In this document: one piece after another, positions 62,604 to 64,000 of the stretch
How positions within the stretch are numbered: position 1 is the first letter of the stretch
Layout: each line of letters opens with the position of its first letter
Assembly: GCF_051652165.1 (NCBI RefSeq)
Contig: NZ_JBOFTR010000016.1
Location: forward strand, 372,001 to 436,000
DNA length: 64,000 nt
Reading direction: 5' to 3'
DNA from: Plesiomonas sp051652165
GTDB taxonomy: Bacteria; Pseudomonadota; Gammaproteobacteria; Enterobacterales; CAMTGL01
Translations under genes and position numbers: made by a program
The notes under the pieces: generated by a model
The model's database searches: none
Seen by the model: only the letters and a program-made list of their open reading frames with translations
Told to the model about the DNA's origin: nothing

Positions 62604-63248
62604 TTATGGTGCAATAATGACACTAGGGGCGCTAAAGGTATTGTCACCACGCACTATCATGCCATCGCGTAATTGCACTTTATTGCTATTCCCGACACTG
62701 CGCCCCAGCCTTTCTGCTGGTAAAAAACCTTGTGCAGTGGCGATAACCACCCGATCGCTAAAACGGATAATTCGCGCATTGATCTGGATCCCTGATCCTT
62801 GGCGCAGCATTGTACCGGTCAGAACATTATCCACCCGATAGGTTTTTTGCAGATCACGCCAGTTGCGACTGAGCGCAAAATCACCCTGTGGCGTGACTCT
62901 GATTTGCCCGGTTGTTTTGTAATCGAGTACGGTTAACCCACGCTGTTGCAACTGATAGATAAAAGAATCAGCCATTAGGTTGCCCAACCAGTTGGTCTGA
63001 TCCATCTGCTGTAAATCAACAAATGAAGCCACGGCCACCGATCCACCACTGGCCAAATTTTTATTCGATGCCACCAACTGGCGCGCCATTGCATCCACAA
63101 AGTAGTCTACGCTGTGGCGCGGTAGCACCTCTATATGGTTTTTATCCATGACATACGGCTGTTCTGCTGAAGGCTGATGGCTTGCACACCCGCTCAGTAG
63201 CAGTGCTGATACCAGACCGGCAACCCATGATGTTTTTCGCTGATTCAC
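62604..63248 (-). CDS. flgO: Outer-membrane lipoprotein FlgO (GTG start)
   Basis: 214-aa lipoprotein with lipobox LSGC (residues 18-21). The FlgO domain is visible (VDYFVDAMARQLVASNKNL, VAVASFVDLQQMDQTNWLGN, LMADSFIYQLQQRGLTVLDY). In Vibrio, FlgO works with FlgP and FlgT in the H-ring. GTG start with AGGG eight bases before. Confidence 0.92.
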   Translation of the reverse strand: MNQRKTSWVAGLVSALLLSGCASHQPSAEQPYVMDKNHIEVLPRHSVDYFVDAMARQLVASNKNLASGGSVAVASFVDLQQMDQTNWLGNLMADSFIYQLQQRGLTVLDYKTTGQIRVTPQGDFALSRNWRDLQKTYRVDNVLTGTMLRQGSGIQINARIIRFSDRVVIATAQGFLPAERLGRSVGNSNKVQLRDGMIVRGDNTFSAPSVIIAP

Positions 63249-63522
63249 GTTATGTGCCCTCTATCACTCTCTTATTGTTATATCGCCTGCTTTAATAAAA
63301 ACTTGAGCAAGGTGCTGATCATTTCCATCATAGACGGAACAGTAATTGCATAGCGTTCACTGTTGTCTCGCTTAAGCGGTTGCGCAGCGTGGGTGACTAT
63401 GTGTGTCATTGCATCTGTTATGACGCCGTGTACAGGCTATGCGCATCTCTTTGCGCTTTGCCCCATTACTATTATCGGCGGCCTTTATTGTCGCCATTGT
63501 CAGGATTATTCAGGTATCACCG
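63249..63522. other. Divergent flgO/flgT intergenic region (274 bp)
   Basis: Noncoding, carries the promoters of flgO (minus) and flgT (plus). A GCCGATAA box lies on the minus strand at 63472-63479 but has no matching -35, so I do not call it a sigma28 promoter. Confidence 0.5.
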
Positions 63523-64000
63523 ATGAGAGCTGTATCCCGCCAACGTTTGTTGTATGCGGCCAGCGTACTGGCCAGCAGTCTGTTTACAAGCAACCTTTAT
63601 GCCGCTTGGTATCAGACCCATGTCAGTATTCCGACACAGGCGGGAGATGAGTCACAGTTGCGCAGATTGGCGTTGATGGATGCTACCGGCCAGTTACTCG
63701 GTTACGCTGGCGTATCAATGCAGTATCAGACCCCGTTGGTTAATTCACTGATCAGCCATGATACGCCTGTCAGTTATGCTGAAAGCAGCCCGATCCGCAG
63801 TGCGATGATTGTGAGTGCCACTACACAACAGGGCCGTTATACGCTGACGCTACGTGCCGATATCACGCCAGATCAAAAGATGTGCCGCAAGCTCAGTTAC
63901 AGTAAGCCGATGTCAGTGTATCGCTTTGCGATAGATGATCTGACGCAGGCCTCTACCGGTGCGATTTTTAATTTGGATACTGATTATCCCACAGTACTTG
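63523..64000 (+). CDS. flgT: Flagellar H-ring protein FlgT (3' end outside window)
   Basis: 159 codons visible. A clean signal peptide ends at LYA before AWYQTHVSIP. LRRLALMDATGQLLGYAGVS and YTLTLRADITPDQKMCRKL, followed by the SVYRFAIDD segment, match the N- and middle-domain pattern of Vibrio FlgT, a periplasmic H-ring protein that stabilises the stator-binding T-ring. The ATG at 63523 has AGG eight bases upstream; an in-frame ATG at 63439 would give an implausible double signal. Divergent from flgO. Confidence 0.88.
   Translation, partial: MRAVSRQRLLYAASVLASSLFTSNLYAAWYQTHVSIPTQAGDESQLRRLALMDATGQLLGYAGVSMQYQTPLVNSLISHDTPVSYAESSPIRSAMIVSATTQQGRYTLTLRADITPDQKMCRKLSYSKPMSVYRFAIDDLTQASTGAIFNLDTDYPTVL

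Noticed and set aside
63472..63479. Perfect GCCGATAA box between flgO and flgT
   Set aside because: No TAAAGTTT-like -35 at the required 11-base spacing, so a sigma28 promoter is not supported.

Overview
The window carries an almost complete polar-type flagellar and chemotaxis locus of a gammaproteobacterium, flanked on the left by a cytochrome c maturation (ccm) operon. The gene order ccm - DUF2802 - cheW - cheB - cheA - cheZ - cheY - fliA - flhG - flhF - flhA, the sigma54 activator FlrA, the presence of flhF/flhG and of flgO/flgP/flgT, and the protein similarities point to the Vibrio/Shewanella/Aeromonas/Plesiomonas side of the Gammaproteobacteria. Base composition is moderate. I cannot fix genus or species from the sequence alone.

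Layout. 1-6144 (minus): ccmABCDEFG and the start of ccmH (haem delivery and apocytochrome ligation). 6475-17522 (minus): flhA-flhF-flhG-fliA-cheY-cheZ-cheA-cheB-cheW-DUF2802. 18022-31798 (minus): fliE-F-G-H-I, fliJ-K, fliL-M-N-O-P-Q-R, flhB (MS ring, C ring, export gate, export ATPase, hook-length control). 32135-38239 (minus): flrA, fliS, a fliT-like chaperone gene, fliD and a single flagellin gene. 38681-44235 (plus): a complete six-gene pseudaminic acid pathway, pseB-C-F-G-H-I. 44299-46392 (minus): a 697-residue TPR-glycosyltransferase protein. 46585-57809 (minus): flgB-C-D-E-F-G-I-J-H-K-L, with flgH displaced. 58221-60005 (minus): cheV-cheR. 60095-61944 (plus): flgA-flgM-flgN. 62074-63248 (minus): flgO-flgP. 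63523-64000 (plus): start of flgT.

Regulation read from the sequence. Good -24/-12 (sigma54) elements, GG-N10-GC, lie upstream of flhA, fliJ, fliE, fliD, pseB, the TPR-glycosyltransferase gene and flgB. Sigma28-like elements lie before the flagellin gene and flgM. The sigma54 activator (flrA), sigma28 (fliA) and anti-sigma28 (flgM) are all in the window, so the locus holds most of its own transcription hierarchy. The flrB/flrC pair that usually follows flrA is missing.

Most interesting: the pse operon and the TPR-glycosyltransferase gene converge on each other, both appear to be sigma54-controlled, and no Maf-type transferase is present. I propose that the TPR protein is the flagellin pseudaminyltransferase, by analogy with Caulobacter FlmG. 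Other unusual points are flgH moved between flgJ and flgK, a (CAAT)12 tract beside the transferase gene, GATAAAT-type tandem repeats in two flagellar promoter regions, an internal promoter splitting fliI from fliJ, missing parC/parP, and many GTG/TTG starts.
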